In this document: positions 23,505 to 34,054 of the stretch, in pieces
Layout: the number at the start of each line of letters is the position of its first letter
Numbering within the stretch: position 1 is the stretch's first letter
NCBI GenBank assembly: GCA_934149275.1
Contig: CAKPEG010000003.1
Location: 62,001 to 126,000 of the forward strand
Length of the DNA stretch: 64,000 bases
Direction of reading: 5' to 3'
From: an uncultured Clostridia bacterium
GTDB taxonomy: Bacteria; Bacillota; Clostridia; TANB77; CAG-508
Translations under genes and position numbers: made by a program
The notes under the pieces: model-generated
Databases searched by the model: none
The model's input: the letters and a program-made list of their open reading frames with translations, nothing else
What the model was told of the DNA's origin: nothing

Positions 23505-24173
23505 ATGATTATAGAAATACCTGAAAAATTTTATAAAAGAAAGGCACGGAACAAATATGCCGAGGTTAAGAATGGAATTCTCGAAATTCATGGCTTTTGG
23601 AGTTTCAAAAGGTTAATGGTTGAAATTGCATACGAGTTAAAAGGAAAACACCAGTGTTACTATTGTAAAAAGCCACTACGCGATTCAGAAGTAACAATTG
23701 ATCACCTTTATCCAGAAGCTTATGGAGGAATTTCAGTTACAAATAACTTAGTACCAGCATGTAAACTGTGCAACAACACAAAAGCGGACATGAATGAACA
23801 AGAGTACAGAGAATGGTTAAGCATGGATGACAAAGTTCAAAGAAAAGTTTTTTATGAAAAAAATTCGCTGAGAAAAAACAACAAAAAATATAGTATTGCT
23901 ATTAAAGAAACTTACGATATTCCACAAGAATGGATTAGATACCAACGGTTGGAGACTATTAAAAACTTTGAGGGATCAAAGACAAAATCAGGAAAAACAT
24001 ATGTGAAAATTTATGATTTTGTTAAGAAATACGAAAAGTTGCCGATAGTATTAGTGATTTCCAAAAATGGTGTGCTTTTAGATGGAAGAATAGCATATGA
24101 AATAGCTGAAGAACTTGGATTAGAAATGGTTCCAGTAGTAGTACTGGAAAACGTACTCGCTTTTATAAAATAA
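23505..24173 (+). CDS. HNH endonuclease with a ParB-like C-terminal segment
   Basis: A 222-residue protein taken from ATG 23505 with AGGGGGTG upstream; an in-frame TTG at 23433 has weaker support. Residues 48-92 are an HNH nuclease with a structural zinc site: CYYC (51-54), IDHLYPEAYGG with D66/H67, N80-N81, and CKLC (86-89). The C-terminal 50 residues (LVISKNGVLLDGRIAYEIAE) look like a ParB/sulfiredoxin-fold core, where a DGR motif follows a hydrophobic strand. This pairing suggests a DNA-acting enzyme of mobile-element or repair type. Substrate unknown. Confidence 0.8.
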   Translation: MIIEIPEKFYKRKARNKYAEVKNGILEIHGFWSFKRLMVEIAYELKGKHQCYYCKKPLRDSEVTIDHLYPEAYGGISVTNNLVPACKLCNNTKADMNEQEYREWLSMDDKVQRKVFYEKNSLRKNNKKYSIAIKETYDIPQEWIRYQRLETIKNFEGSKTKSGKTYVKIYDFVKKYEKLPIVLVISKNGVLLDGRIAYEIAEELGLEMVPVVVLENVLAFIK

Positions 24174-24190
24174 AAAGTACAAAGCGAAGA

Positions 24191-24213
24191 GCTCCAACAA
24201 CTGTTGGGGCTTT
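24191..24213 (+). terminator. Hairpin after the HNH gene
   Basis: GCTCCAAC, loop AACT, GTTGGGGC (one G.U), then TTT. The T tail is short, so termination may be weak. Confidence 0.5.
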
Positions 24214-24253
24214 AATAATGTGAATTTACAACGCATAATCAAAATTAATGTCC

Positions 24254-24282
24254 TTGTAACATACGAAAAAAATTGGTATAAT
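24254..24282 (+). promoter_or_regulatory. Promoter of the DUF3006-addA unit
   Basis: TTGTAA (24254-24259), 17-base spacer, TATAAT (24277-24282) with TGG extended -10; 27 bases before ATG 24310. Confidence 0.65.
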
Positions 24283-24309
24283 TTCTGCAGAGAAAAGGAG
24301 AAATATATT

Positions 24310-24525
24310 ATGAAATATATAATAGATAGAATCGAAAACAATATGGTAATATGTGAAAATCAAGAAACAAAAAAGATGGAGAATTTTGATAAAAGTATGT
24401 TCCCAGAACAAATAAAAGATGGTGATGTAGTGATTAGAGAAAATGATACATTTAGAATCGATGAAGAAGAGACTAAAAACAGGAAAGAATATATAGAAAA
24501 TTTAATGAAGAAACTAATGAAATAA
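24310..24525 (+). CDS. DUF3006 family small protein
   Basis: A 71-residue acidic protein read from ATG 24310, which has an AAAAGGAG site; a longer in-frame start at 24220 lies upstream of the promoter. The IIDRIENNMVICENQE start and IKDGDVVIREND block fit DUF3006, a small beta-barrel domain found next to competence and membrane nuclease genes in Firmicutes. It is 16 bases upstream of addA and surely cotranscribed. Function unknown; a partner of DNA-processing proteins is possible. Confidence 0.75.
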   Translation: MKYIIDRIENNMVICENQETKKMENFDKSMFPEQIKDGDVVIRENDTFRIDEEETKNRKEYIENLMKKLMK

Positions 24526-24541
24526 AGAGAGGAATTAAATA

Positions 24542-27500
24542 ATGGGAAATAAATGGACACCAGAACAGCTAAGTGCCATAACTCAAAAAGGAAATAATAT
24601 ATTAGTTGCAGCAGCTGCAGGTAGTGGAAAAACAACAGTATTAGTTGAAAGAATTATTAGAAAAATAATAGAAGATCATGTTGATATAGATAAAATATTA
24701 GTCGTGACATTTACAAATGCAGCAGCTTCAGAAATGAGAGAAAGAATACTAAATGCATTATATAAAGAAATCGATAAAGATCCACTAAATCAGCAATTAA
24801 GGAAGCAAATTGTTTTGTTAAATAAAGCTAGTATTTGTACAATAGATGCATTTTGTTTGGATATAATAAGAAATAATTTCTTTGAAATTGAAGCATCATC
24901 AAATTTTAGAATTGCAGATAACACAGAGCTAGAATTATTAAAACAAGAAGCAATAGAAGAAACTTTTGAAGAATTATATATAAAAAATGATGAAGATTTT
25001 AATAAATTAGTAGAACTATATGCTGGTTATAAAGACGATGACAACCTTAAAAATATAATTTTGAAAATACATAATTATATTCAAAGTGCGCCATTTCCAG
25101 AAGATTGGCTTGAAGAAAAAATAGAGAAATTTAATAATCCTCAAATAGAAGACTTTGCAAAAACTGAATGGGGAGAAATAATCTTAAGAAATTTTAGAGA
25201 TGAAATTTTAAATTCAATTCAAATATTAAAAAGCAGTAAAATCAAACTAGATATGATTTCAGAATTATCAAAATTTTCAATAGTGGTAGAAGATGATATA
25301 AACCAATTAGAATTTTTAGAGAAAAATTTAGATAATTGGGATAAAGCATATCAAATAGCTCAAAACTTGAAGTTCAAAACTTGGCCAACAGATAAAAAAG
25401 TTGTAAGCAATTTAAAAGAAGAAACGAAAAAAGTAAGAGATAATGCTAAAAAGAGAGTTAGCAAAGCAATTGCTCAAACTTTTGTATATACTACAGCAGA
25501 AGCGATAGACGACATTAATAATATTTATCCAACACTAAAAAAACTTAAAGAAGTTACATTAAAATTTATTGAAAAATTTGCAGAGAAAAAAGCAAACAAA
25601 AACATAATGGATTTTAGTGACATAGAACATAATGCATTGAAAATATTATTAAAAAAAGATGAGAATGGAATATATCAAAAAACAGAAGTTGCTAAAAAAT
25701 ATGAAGAAAAATTCAAAGAAATAGCAATAGACGAATATCAAGATAGTAATTTAGTTCAGGAATATATTTTGACATCAATCTCAAATAATCAAAATATCTT
25801 TATGGTTGGTGACGTTAAACAGAGTATATACCGTTTTAGACAGGCAAAACCAGAATTATTTTTAGACAAATACGAGAAATATGGAATGACTCCAAATGAA
25901 TTTGGACAAAAAATAAAATTGTTCAAAAACTTTAGAAGTAGAGAAAATATCCTAGATACAACTAATTTGATATTCGAAGATATAATGAGAAAAGATTTTG
26001 GTGAAATAGAATATGATGAAAGTGAATATTTGAATTTAGGAGCAAATTATGAACCACCAACAGATGTCAATGTGCAATTTGCAGGAAAAGCAGAATTAGA
26101 CATAATTGACTTAAAACAAGAAGAAACAGAGGATGAAGAAGAAAATGACAACTCAGCAGAATTACTTGAAAAGACAGAGATTGAAGCAAAATTTGTTGCA
26201 ACTAAAGTTAAAGAATTAATCGATTCAAAATATCAAGTATACGATAGAAACCTTGGTTATAGAGATATTCAGTATAGAGATATAGTAATTTTATTAAGAG
26301 CCACTTCAAATGTTGCAAATGTTTTTGAAAAAGAGCTTTTAAATATAGATATACCAGTATTTAGCGACCAAGCGGAAAATTATCTAGAGTCTATAGAAAT
26401 TAGAACAATAACAGCATTACTAAAAATAATAGATAATCCATATAGAGATATTCCACTTGTAACAGTTATGAGATCTACTATTGGAGATTTTACAGATAAT
26501 GAATTAATAGAAATTAGATTAGTAAAAAAAGATAGCTATTTTTATGATTCACTTAAAGAAGCAAGCAAATCGCCAAACATAAAAAATGAATTACAAAATA
26601 AGATATTAGCGTTTATTCAAAAGATTGAAAAGTGGAGAGAAGAAGAAAAATATTTACCTTTAAATGAATTTATACTAAAAATATATAATGAAACAGATTA
26701 CTATAACTATGTAAATTTAATGCCAAATGGTCAAGTTAGAAAAGCTAATTTAAAAATGCTTTTAGACAGAGCAAAAGACTATGAGAAAATTAGTTTTAAA
26801 GGACTATTCAACTTTATTAGATATTTAGAAAGAGTAAAAAATAGTAATAGTGATTTATCATCTGCAAAATTAATAGGTGAAAACGAAAATGTTGTAAGAA
26901 TAATGAGTATTCACAAAAGTAAAGGACTAGAATTCCCAGTAGCAATAATTTCAAGAACAGATAAAAAGTTTAATCAAAAAGAATTAAATGAACCAATATT
27001 GTTACATCAAGACTTGGGATTTGGAATGCAATATATAGATTATGAAAGAAAGATTGAATATACAACAGCAAGCAAAGAAGCGATAAAGATAAAAACAAAA
27101 GAAGAATCAATTTCAGAAGAGATGAGAATATTATATGTTGCATTAACCAGAGCAAAAGAAAAGCTAATAATAACAGGTGTAGAAAGTGATTTAGAAAAAT
27201 CTCTAGAGCAGAAAAAAGAATTAGTTCAAATATATGAAAGAGAAAATGGAAAAATAAATCATTTATTACTAAAAAAATATTTGAGTTATCTAGGCTGGAT
27301 AGAGCTTACATATATGAATCATGAGAATATTGAAGATTATATAGAACTTAAAAAGATAAATAAAAAAGATATAATAAAACAAGATGAAGAGCTTGAAGAA
27401 AAGGCTGATAACAAGTTACAATTTAGCGAAGATATTGATTACAAAAAAATAAATGAAATATTAAATTGGAAATATGAGTATGAAGAAATGACAAATATTC

Positions 27501-28117
27501 AAAGCAAAATGAGTGTAACTAAAATTAAAGAATTAAAAGAGAATATCAAGAAAAGAAAAGTTGAAATAAAGCCAAAGTTCACAATTGAAAGTACAACAGT
27601 TTCAGCAGCTGAAAAGGGAACAATAATACATTTAATTTTGCAAAAGTTAGATTTCAAAAAAGATTATACTAAAAAAGATTTATCAAAATTTATAGAAAAT
27701 ATGTGTGAGAAAAATTTGATAACTGAAAATCAAAAAGATGCTATAGATATTGATAAAATATATAAGATTATTGAATCTGATTTTATAAAGAATTTGAAAT
27801 CAGCTAAAGAAATTCATAAAGAAACGCCATTTTATACATATATAAATACAAAAGAAATTTATAATACGGAAAACTCTGAAAATATACTTGTACAAGGTAT
27901 TATAGACTTGTATTACATAAATCAAAATAATGAATTAATATTAGTAGATTACAAAACGGACTATACTCAAGATGAGGGAGAAGATTTAGTCGATAAATAT
28001 AAAGTTCAGTTAGAAATATACAAAAAAGCATTAGAAGAAGCACTAAAAAATCCTGTAAAAGAAACATATATTTATTCGATTTATGCAAATAAAGCTATAA
28101 ATTTGGAAAAAAGGTAG
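24542..28117 (+). CDS. addA: ATP-dependent helicase/nuclease subunit A (AddA)
   Basis: A 1191-residue UvrD-like superfamily 1 helicase with a C-terminal RecB-type nuclease. Walker A is AAAGSGKTT (24-32), motif II is IDEYQDSN (about 397), and the nuclease block LVDYKTDYTQ lies near residue 1139. AddAB resects double-strand breaks and degrades phage DNA until it meets Chi. Length is normal. AddA usually follows addB, but here a DUF3006 gene precedes it and addB is not in the window. ATG 24542 has GAGAGGA. Confidence 0.95.
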   Translation: MGNKWTPEQLSAITQKGNNILVAAAAGSGKTTVLVERIIRKIIEDHVDIDKILVVTFTNAAASEMRERILNALYKEIDKDPLNQQLRKQIVLLNKASICTIDAFCLDIIRNNFFEIEASSNFRIADNTELELLKQEAIEETFEELYIKNDEDFNKLVELYAGYKDDDNLKNIILKIHNYIQSAPFPEDWLEEKIEKFNNPQIEDFAKTEWGEIILRNFRDEILNSIQILKSSKIKLDMISELSKFSIVVEDDINQLEFLEKNLDNWDKAYQIAQNLKFKTWPTDKKVVSNLKEETKKVRDNAKKRVSKAIAQTFVYTTAEAIDDINNIYPTLKKLKEVTLKFIEKFAEKKANKNIMDFSDIEHNALKILLKKDENGIYQKTEVAKKYEEKFKEIAIDEYQDSNLVQEYILTSISNNQNIFMVGDVKQSIYRFRQAKPELFLDKYEKYGMTPNEFGQKIKLFKNFRSRENILDTTNLIFEDIMRKDFGEIEYDESEYLNLGANYEPPTDVNVQFAGKAELDIIDLKQEETEDEEENDNSAELLEKTEIEAKFVATKVKELIDSKYQVYDRNLGYRDIQYRDIVILLRATSNVANVFEKELLNIDIPVFSDQAENYLESIEIRTITALLKIIDNPYRDIPLVTVMRSTIGDFTDNELIEIRLVKKDSYFYDSLKEASKSPNIKNELQNKILAFIQKIEKWREEEKYLPLNEFILKIYNETDYYNYVNLMPNGQVRKANLKMLLDRAKDYEKISFKGLFNFIRYLERVKNSNSDLSSAKLIGENENVVRIMSIHKSKGLEFPVAIISRTDKKFNQKELNEPILLHQDLGFGMQYIDYERKIEYTTASKEAIKIKTKEESISEEMRILYVALTRAKEKLIITGVESDLEKSLEQKKELVQIYERENGKINHLLLKKYLSYLGWIELTYMNHENIEDYIELKKINKKDIIKQDEELEEKADNKLQFSEDIDYKKINEILNWKYEYEEMTNIQSKMSVTKIKELKENIKKRKVEIKPKFTIESTTVSAAEKGTIIHLILQKLDFKKDYTKKDLSKFIENMCEKNLITENQKDAIDIDKIYKIIESDFIKNLKSAKEIHKETPFYTYINTKEIYNTENSENILVQGIIDLYYINQNNELILVDYKTDYTQDEGEDLVDKYKVQLEIYKKALEEALKNPVKETYIYSIYANKAINLEKR

Positions 28118-28197
28118 CAACCTCAGTATTTACAAGTTATGTAAAGTGTAGTATAATAATATTGATTGAGAAAATAAGGAAATAATAGGAGGAAGCT

Positions 28198-28857
28198 ATG
28201 AAAAGAATGCAAACGTTTCTTACATATGCTTTAATAATTATAGGATTTTACTTTTTTTCAAATTTTTTAATAGATTTTGGAATAAGCAGTTCATATAAGG
28301 ATGTAGAACAAGACAAGATAAAAATGGAGCAATCTAATAATGGATTTGAAATAGAAGTTGATAAGGCAAATTCAAATAGAAGACAAGCATATTTTACTGG
28401 AACAGTAAAAAATAATTCAGATAAAGTAATTGAAAAACAATATGTAAAAGTTGATTCATATTTTAAAGGAAAACTAATGCAAGAAAAGTATTTAGCTTTT
28501 GAGAATATGCAACCTGGAGAAGAAAGAAAATTTAAGTTACTTTATTCATTAGGTCAAATTGATGAATTCAGAGTTTCTTATGTTGATGAAATTCCATCAA
28601 ATAGAACAATTGTTGATAAAGCGATAGACAAAGCCGTAGAGGTATTTAATAAGGCTAAAGCTTTCGTATCAAAATTCGATGGAGTAAGCTTAGATGGAAC
28701 AGCAGAAGGTGTAAAAAATGGAGCAAGCGGAATTGCAACTAAATTAAAAGATGGATTTAAACCAGTACATGTTGAAGGAGAAGACTGGGAACTATTTGTA
28801 GCAGTAATGTTAGTGTGGGCAGCAATACCTTCAGGAGCAATATGGTTTATTATATAA
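28198..28857 (+). CDS. Membrane protein with an FxLYD-like extracytoplasmic domain
   Basis: A 219-residue protein with a membrane segment at residues 8-27 and another at the C-terminus (about 198-218). Between them, residues 45-120 resemble the FxLYD fold (AYFTGTVKNNSDKVIEKQYV, then FKLLYSLG), a beta-sandwich common in Firmicute surface proteins, followed by an Ala/Lys/Gly-rich helical stretch. The N-terminus is probably inside and the domain outside. ATG 28198 has AGGAGG; a terminator follows. Function unknown. Confidence 0.6.
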   Translation: MKRMQTFLTYALIIIGFYFFSNFLIDFGISSSYKDVEQDKIKMEQSNNGFEIEVDKANSNRRQAYFTGTVKNNSDKVIEKQYVKVDSYFKGKLMQEKYLAFENMQPGEERKFKLLYSLGQIDEFRVSYVDEIPSNRTIVDKAIDKAVEVFNKAKAFVSKFDGVSLDGTAEGVKNGASGIATKLKDGFKPVHVEGEDWELFVAVMLVWAAIPSGAIWFII

Positions 28858-28871
28858 AATAAAAAGTAAGC

Positions 28872-28904
28872 AAAGGGCATTCGTAAAAAACGGATGCCTT
28901 TTTA
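28872..28904 (+). terminator. Rho-independent terminator
   Basis: AAGGGCATTCG and CGGATGCCTTTTT form a stem with a TAAAAA loop and a T tail. Confidence 0.8.
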
Positions 28905-28974
28905 TATCGCAATATATTGAAATAAAAGGATTAATTTGATAAAATAATATAAATTTATTTAAGGAGATTTAAGA

Positions 28975-30789
28975 GTGAACGACAATCAAAAAAGAATAAG
29001 AAATTTTAGCATAATAGCTCACATAGATCATGGAAAATCAACACTTGCAGATAGGCTTATAGAAATGACAGGTGTTCTTACAAAAAGAGAGATGGAAAGC
29101 CAAGTATTAGACAATATGGATATTGAAAAAGAAAGAGGAATAACAATAAAATCTCAAGCCGTAAGAATGAATTATAAAGCTAAAGATGGTCAAACATATG
29201 AACTAAACTTAATTGATACCCCTGGACACGTGGATTTCAATTATGAAGTTTCAAGAAGTTTAGCTGCATGTGAAGGCGCAATTTTAGTTGTTGATAGTAG
29301 TCAAGGTGTAGAAGCTCAAACATTAGCAAATGTATATTTAGCATTAGATAATAATCTTGAAATTATACCTGTAATAAATAAAGTTGATTTACCAAATGCA
29401 AGACCAGATGAAGTAAAAGCTGAAATTGAAGATATCATAGGAATTCCTGCAATGGATGCACCATGTATTTCAGCTAAATCTGGATTAAATGTTGATCAAG
29501 TTTTAGAAAGAATTGTTTCAGATATTCCAGCGCCCCAAGGAGATAGAGAGGGAAAATTAAAATGTTTAATATTTGACTCCTTCTATGATAATTATAAAGG
29601 CGCAATTAGTTATGTAAGAGTAAAAGAAGGAACTGTAAAAATTGGAGATGAAATATTATTCATGGCAACAGGAAAACATTTTACAGTTACTGAAGTTGGA
29701 TATTTTGGAGCAGGACAATATATTCCAGCAGATGAGTTAAAAGCAGGAGAAGTTGGATATATATCAGCAAGTATAAAAAATGTTTCTGATTTACATGTGG
29801 GTGATACAATAACTCATTTCGAAAATCCAGCAGATGAGCCACTACCAGGATATAAAAAGGCTAATTCAATGGTATATTGCGGGATGTATCCGTTAGATGG
29901 AAGCGAATATGAAAATCTAAAAGACGCATTAGAAAAACTTAAATTAAATGATGCTGCATTAGAATATGAACCAGAAACATCAATAGCATTAGGATTTGGA
30001 TTTAGATGTGGTTTTCTTGGATTATTACATTTGGAAATTGTAATAGAAAGATTAGAAAGAGAATTTGATTTAGGTTTAATCACAACAGCTCCATCAGTTA
30101 TATACAAGGTTCATAAAACAAATGGAGAAACGATAGAATTATATAATCCAACAGATTTACCAAAAACACAAGAAATAAAATATATAGAAGAACCAATTAT
30201 GAAAGCTGAAATAATGACACCCAAAGAGTTTGTTGGAAATGTAATGGATATATGTCAAAAAAGAAGAGGTACATATATAGACATGAGATATTTAGACAGC
30301 AACAGAGTCACACTAGAATATGACTTGCCTTTAAATGAAATTATATATGATTTCTTCGATACATTAAAATCAAAAACAAAAGGCTATGCTTCAGTTGATT
30401 ACGAGTTCAAAGAATATAGACAATCAGAACTTGTGAAATTAGACATCTATATAAATAATGAACCGGTTGATGCATTATCATTTATTGTACATAAAGATAG
30501 TGCTTATACTAGAGGAAGAAAGATGGCAGAAAAATTAAAAACAGTTATTCCAAGACAATTATTCGAAATTCCAATTCAAGCTGTAGTAAGCGGAAAAATA
30601 ATTGCAAGAGAAACATTATCAGCAATGAGAAAAGATGTATTGGCTAAATGCTATGGAGGAGATATTACAAGAAAGAAAAAGCTTTTAGAGAAACAGAAAA
30701 AAGGTAAAAAGAAAATGAGACAAATAGGAAATGTTGAAGTGCCTCAAGAAGCGTTTTTAGCAGTACTAAAATTAGATGATGAAGAATAG
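28975..30789 (+). CDS. lepA: Elongation factor 4 (LepA)
   Basis: A 604-residue translational GTPase of standard length. G1 is HIDHGKST (16-23), G3 DTPGH, G4 NKVD, followed by EF-Tu domain 2 and the EF4-specific C-terminal domain with [15 protein letters not shown] near the end. It back-translocates or remodels stalled ribosomes under ionic or acid stress. Starts at GTG 28975 with AAGGAG. A membrane protein gene and rlmB follow closely on the same strand. Confidence 0.96.
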   Translation: MNDNQKRIRNFSIIAHIDHGKSTLADRLIEMTGVLTKREMESQVLDNMDIEKERGITIKSQAVRMNYKAKDGQTYELNLIDTPGHVDFNYEVSRSLAACEGAILVVDSSQGVEAQTLANVYLALDNNLEIIPVINKVDLPNARPDEVKAEIEDIIGIPAMDAPCISAKSGLNVDQVLERIVSDIPAPQGDREGKLKCLIFDSFYDNYKGAISYVRVKEGTVKIGDEILFMATGKHFTVTEVGYFGAGQYIPADELKAGEVGYISASIKNVSDLHVGDTITHFENPADEPLPGYKKANSMVYCGMYPLDGSEYENLKDALEKLKLNDAALEYEPETSIALGFGFRCGFLGLLHLEIVIERLEREFDLGLITTAPSVIYKVHKTNGETIELYNPTDLPKTQEIKYIEEPIMKAEIMTPKEFVGNVMDICQKRRGTYIDMRYLDSNRVTLEYDLPLNEIIYDFFDTLKSKTKGYASVDYEFKEYRQSELVKLDIYINNEPVDALSFIVHKDSAYTRGRKMAEKLKTVIPRQLFEIPIQAVVSGKIIARETLSAMRKDVLAKCYGGDITRKKKLLEKQKKGKKKMRQIGNVEVPQEAFLAVLKLDDEE

Positions 30790-30800
30790 GGGAGCAAAAG

Positions 30801-31409
30801 ATGAAAATTTTAAAAAAAATAGTATTAATATTAAGTTTAATAACCTTAATAACTTTGCCAAGTGTTATGGCGACAGAAAACAATGTGGAAGAAGCTCAAA
30901 CGGATTATAATATAATTTCAGCAGAAGGAAAGCAAAAATTTAAAAAATTTGTAGAAATAAAAGATGGGTACAAAAATTTCTGTATATTTGAAGGAGTTTT
31001 ATTCTTTATTGTAATTTTCATGACAGTTAAAACAACTGCAATAGATACATCTACAAAGTCTGGTTTACTAATAGCTATATTGGGAATATTAGCTTATGTA
31101 TTACGATATAGCGTTGAAGGAAATATAATATATGTATTAGATGTTCTGCTACAACTACTAGGAACAGTACTGGTATTATTATCATGTATTTATATTTATA
31201 AGAATAAAAATCTTTTAATATATGCTCCAATATGTTTATGTGATATGTGGTATGTAATAGAAAATGTACCGGTGATATCAGGAAATATTATTCTTAAAGT
31301 TGTATTAATTGTACTTCCAATAATATTATACGTTTTGGGAAAGGTAACTAATAAGGCAGAGGAAATAGAAATGTTAAGACCAGTTAAAGAAAAACATGAA
31401 AGGAAATAA
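30801..31409 (+). CDS. Membrane protein with signal peptide, unrecognised
   Basis: A 202-residue protein with a cleavable-looking signal peptide (residues 1-24, ending VMA), a polar stretch, then five hydrophobic segments between about 53 and 185, and a basic tail. I recognise no family. ATG 30801 with GGGGAG lies 11 bases after lepA, and the stop lies two bases before rlmB, so it is within a lepA-rlmB operon. Role unknown. Confidence 0.6.
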   Translation: MKILKKIVLILSLITLITLPSVMATENNVEEAQTDYNIISAEGKQKFKKFVEIKDGYKNFCIFEGVLFFIVIFMTVKTTAIDTSTKSGLLIAILGILAYVLRYSVEGNIIYVLDVLLQLLGTVLVLLSCIYIYKNKNLLIYAPICLCDMWYVIENVPVISGNIILKVVLIVLPIILYVLGKVTNKAEEIEMLRPVKEKHERK

Positions 31410-31411
31410 AA

Positions 31412-32242
31412 ATGAAACAAGAATTTAGAAAAAATGATAACAAAAGAAATTTTAGAAAAAACTCAAATAAAAATTTTAAAAATGAAAAACAATTAGAAGA
31501 GAATGAATATGATGATATTGTTGAAGGGAGAAATGCAGTACTTGAATTACTAGATTCTGATAGAGATATAAATAAAATATTTGTTCAAAGTGGGGAAAGA
31601 CATGGCTCAATAAATAAGATAATTGCAATTGCAAAAGAGAATAAAGTTGTTGTTACAGAAGTAGAAAAATCCAAACTAGATTTTATGTCAAAAACGAAAA
31701 ATCACCAAGGAGTAATTGCAGTAGTTCCGCCATTTAACTATTGTGAAGTTGAAGATATATTAGAATATGCTAAAAGCAAAAATGAAGATGTATTTATTTT
31801 AATTTTGGATGGAATAGAAGATCCCCACAATTTAGGTTCAATAATAAGAACAGCTGAAACAGCTGGAGTTCATGGAATAATAATTCCTAAAAGAAGAACT
31901 GTAACTGTAAATAGCACAGTTGCAAAGGTTTCAGCAGGAGCTGTAGAACATATGAAAATAGCTAGAGTAAATAATATAACAGATACAATAAGAAAATTAA
32001 AAGAAAACGGATTATGGATAATAGGAACAGATGGTTCTGCAACAACATTATACTATAATCAAGATTTAAAAGGAGATATTGCAATTGTAATAGGAAGTGA
32101 AGGATTTGGAATGAGCAGACTTGTAAAAGAAAATACAGATATGCTTGTAAAAATTCCTATGAAAGGTAAAGTTACTTCTTTAAACGCTTCTGTATCAGCT
32201 GGTATAGTAATGTACGAAGCTGTTAAACAAAGAAATAAATAA
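31412..32242 (+). CDS. rlmB: TrmH/SpoU-family 23S rRNA 2'-O-methyltransferase (RlmB-like)
   Basis: A 276-residue SPOUT methyltransferase. Residues 1-30 are a basic disordered tail; residues 35-105 form the RNA-binding substrate domain (VEGRNAVLELL); residues 110-270 form the knotted domain with LDGIEDPHNLGSIIRTAETA, IVIGSEGFGMS and SLNASVSAGIVMYEA, the three family motifs that bind S-adenosylmethionine. The likely target is Gm2251 of 23S rRNA or an equivalent site. ATG 31412 follows GAAAGGAA. Confidence 0.9.
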   Translation: MKQEFRKNDNKRNFRKNSNKNFKNEKQLEENEYDDIVEGRNAVLELLDSDRDINKIFVQSGERHGSINKIIAIAKENKVVVTEVEKSKLDFMSKTKNHQGVIAVVPPFNYCEVEDILEYAKSKNEDVFILILDGIEDPHNLGSIIRTAETAGVHGIIIPKRRTVTVNSTVAKVSAGAVEHMKIARVNNITDTIRKLKENGLWIIGTDGSATTLYYNQDLKGDIAIVIGSEGFGMSRLVKENTDMLVKIPMKGKVTSLNASVSAGIVMYEAVKQRNK

Positions 32243-32245
32243 TAC

Positions 32246-32274
32246 TTGCATAAAATAAAAGATAATGATAAAAT
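32246..32274 (+). promoter_or_regulatory. Promoter of pyrG
   Basis: TTGCAT (32246-32251), 17-base spacer, TAAAAT (32269-32274) with TGA extended -10. It lies upstream of the hairpin at 32298, so transcripts must pass a terminator before pyrG. Confidence 0.6.
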
Positions 32275-32297
32275 AATTTCATAAATTTGAAGAGACG

Positions 32298-32341
32298 AAA
32301 AACAGATTAAAAAAAAACCCTTTTTTTAATCTGTTTTTTTC
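32298..32341 (+). terminator. Terminator/attenuator in the pyrG leader
   Basis: AAAACAGATTAAAAAAA and TTTTTTTAATCTGTTTT form a stem around a small loop containing CCC, with a T7 tail. It ends rlmB transcripts and also lies between the pyrG promoter and ATG, so it is a candidate attenuator. Stem bases are mostly A-T. Confidence 0.6.
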
Positions 32342-32360
32342 GTTTTAAGGAGGGAAAAAA

Positions 32361-33965
32361 GTGAAAACTAAATATGTATTTATAACAGGTGGAGTAGTTT
32401 CAGGATTAGGAAAAGGAATAACGGCAGCATCTTTAGGTAGGTTACTAAAAAATAGAGGGTACAAAGTAACAATTCAAAAATTTGATCCTTATATAAATGT
32501 AGATCCAGGAACAATGAGCCCATATGAACATGGAGAAGTATTTGTAACAGATGACGGAGCAGAAACAGATCTTGACTTAGGACATTATGAAAGATTTATA
32601 GATGAAGCACTAACAAAAGATTCTAGTGTTTCAATGGGACAAATCTATTCGAACGTAATTGAAAAAGAAAGAAAAGGTGCATATTTAGGAAAAACAATTC
32701 AAGTAATCCCGCATATTACAAATGAGATAAAAGATAAAATATATTCATTTGAAAATAAAGGAATAGATGTTGTAATTACTGAGCTTGGAGGCACAGTAGG
32801 AGATATGGAAGGACTTGCATTAATAGAAGCAATAAGGCAAGTTGGACTAGAAAAAGATATTAATGATGTGTGTTACATTCACGTAACATTGTTACCATAC
32901 ATTTCCGGTTCAAAAGAAATTAAATCTAAACCAACACAACACTCTGTAAAAGAACTACAATCATTTGGAATAAAACCAGATATTTTAGTAGCTAGAGCAG
33001 ATGGGCACATTGAGGAAAAGATGAGAGAAAAGATAGCTTTATTTTGCAATGTGCGAAAAGAAAATGTTATAGAAAACATAACTGCAAATAGCTTATATGA
33101 AGTGCCTTTATTACTTGAAAAACAAGGGTTAGCAGAAGCGGTTTGCAAAAAGCTTGGACTAGAAAAAGAATGTAATAATGAAAATTGGATAGAGCTTAAT
33201 AAAAAAATATCAGAATGTACAGAAAATGTGAAAATTGCATTAGTAGGTAAATACATGAAATTAGAAGATTCATACATATCAGTTGTAGAAAGTTTAAGAC
33301 ACGGGGGATACGCAAACAAAGTAAATGTAGAGATAGGATTTATAGATTCTGAAAATGTAACAGAAGAAAATGCTAAAGAAATTTTAAAAGATTACGATGG
33401 AATACTAGTTCCAGGTGGATTTGGAAACAGAGGAATAGAAGGAAAAATTACTGCAATAAAATATGCAAGAGAAAATAAAGTTCCATTCTTAGGAATCTGT
33501 TTAGGAATGCAAATGGCAGTAGTTGAATTTGCAAGAAATGTACTAGGATTAAAAGATGCAGATTCAGCAGAATTTGACGAAAAAACAAAAAATCCAGTAA
33601 TACACATAATGGAAGAGCAAAAAAGTGTAACCAAAAAAGGTGGAACAATGAGACTTGGAGCATATCCATGTGTTATAAAAGAAAATACATTAGCATATAA
33701 AGTTTATAATACTAAAGAAATTTCTGAAAGACATAGACATAGATATGAATACAACAATGAGTATAAAAAAATCTTAGAGGAAAATGGATTAATTTGTTCA
33801 GGAACATCACCAGATGGTAAATTAGTTGAAATTGTTGAATTAAAGGATCATCCATATTTTATAGCAGGACAATTCCATCCAGAATTTCAATCAAGACCAG
33901 ACAGACCAGCACCTTTATTTGTTGGCTTAATAAAAAATGCAAAACAATTTAAAAATAAAAAATAA
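32361..33965 (+). CDS. pyrG: CTP synthase
   Basis: A 534-residue enzyme that aminates UTP to CTP using glutamine. The N-terminal synthetase domain opens with [19 protein letters not shown] (P-loop) and has [20 protein letters not shown]. The C-terminal class I amidotransferase has the oxyanion region GGFGNRG, nucleophile Cys in LGICLGMQ, and the His-Glu pair in [10 protein letters not shown]. Starts at GTG 32361 after AAGGAGGG. Length normal. The upstream hairpin suggests control by attenuation. Confidence 0.97.
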   Translation: MKTKYVFITGGVVSGLGKGITAASLGRLLKNRGYKVTIQKFDPYINVDPGTMSPYEHGEVFVTDDGAETDLDLGHYERFIDEALTKDSSVSMGQIYSNVIEKERKGAYLGKTIQVIPHITNEIKDKIYSFENKGIDVVITELGGTVGDMEGLALIEAIRQVGLEKDINDVCYIHVTLLPYISGSKEIKSKPTQHSVKELQSFGIKPDILVARADGHIEEKMREKIALFCNVRKENVIENITANSLYEVPLLLEKQGLAEAVCKKLGLEKECNNENWIELNKKISECTENVKIALVGKYMKLEDSYISVVESLRHGGYANKVNVEIGFIDSENVTEENAKEILKDYDGILVPGGFGNRGIEGKITAIKYARENKVPFLGICLGMQMAVVEFARNVLGLKDADSAEFDEKTKNPVIHIMEEQKSVTKKGGTMRLGAYPCVIKENTLAYKVYNTKEISERHRHRYEYNNEYKKILEENGLICSGTSPDGKLVEIVELKDHPYFIAGQFHPEFQSRPDRPAPLFVGLIKNAKQFKNKK

Positions 33966-34054
33966 ATTATTTGAAGGTTTTTAGAATTTTATGTATAATA
34001 ATCATAGTATACGAGCGAGTATAAGATTTCATTAAAATAAACGGAGGAAAATAC

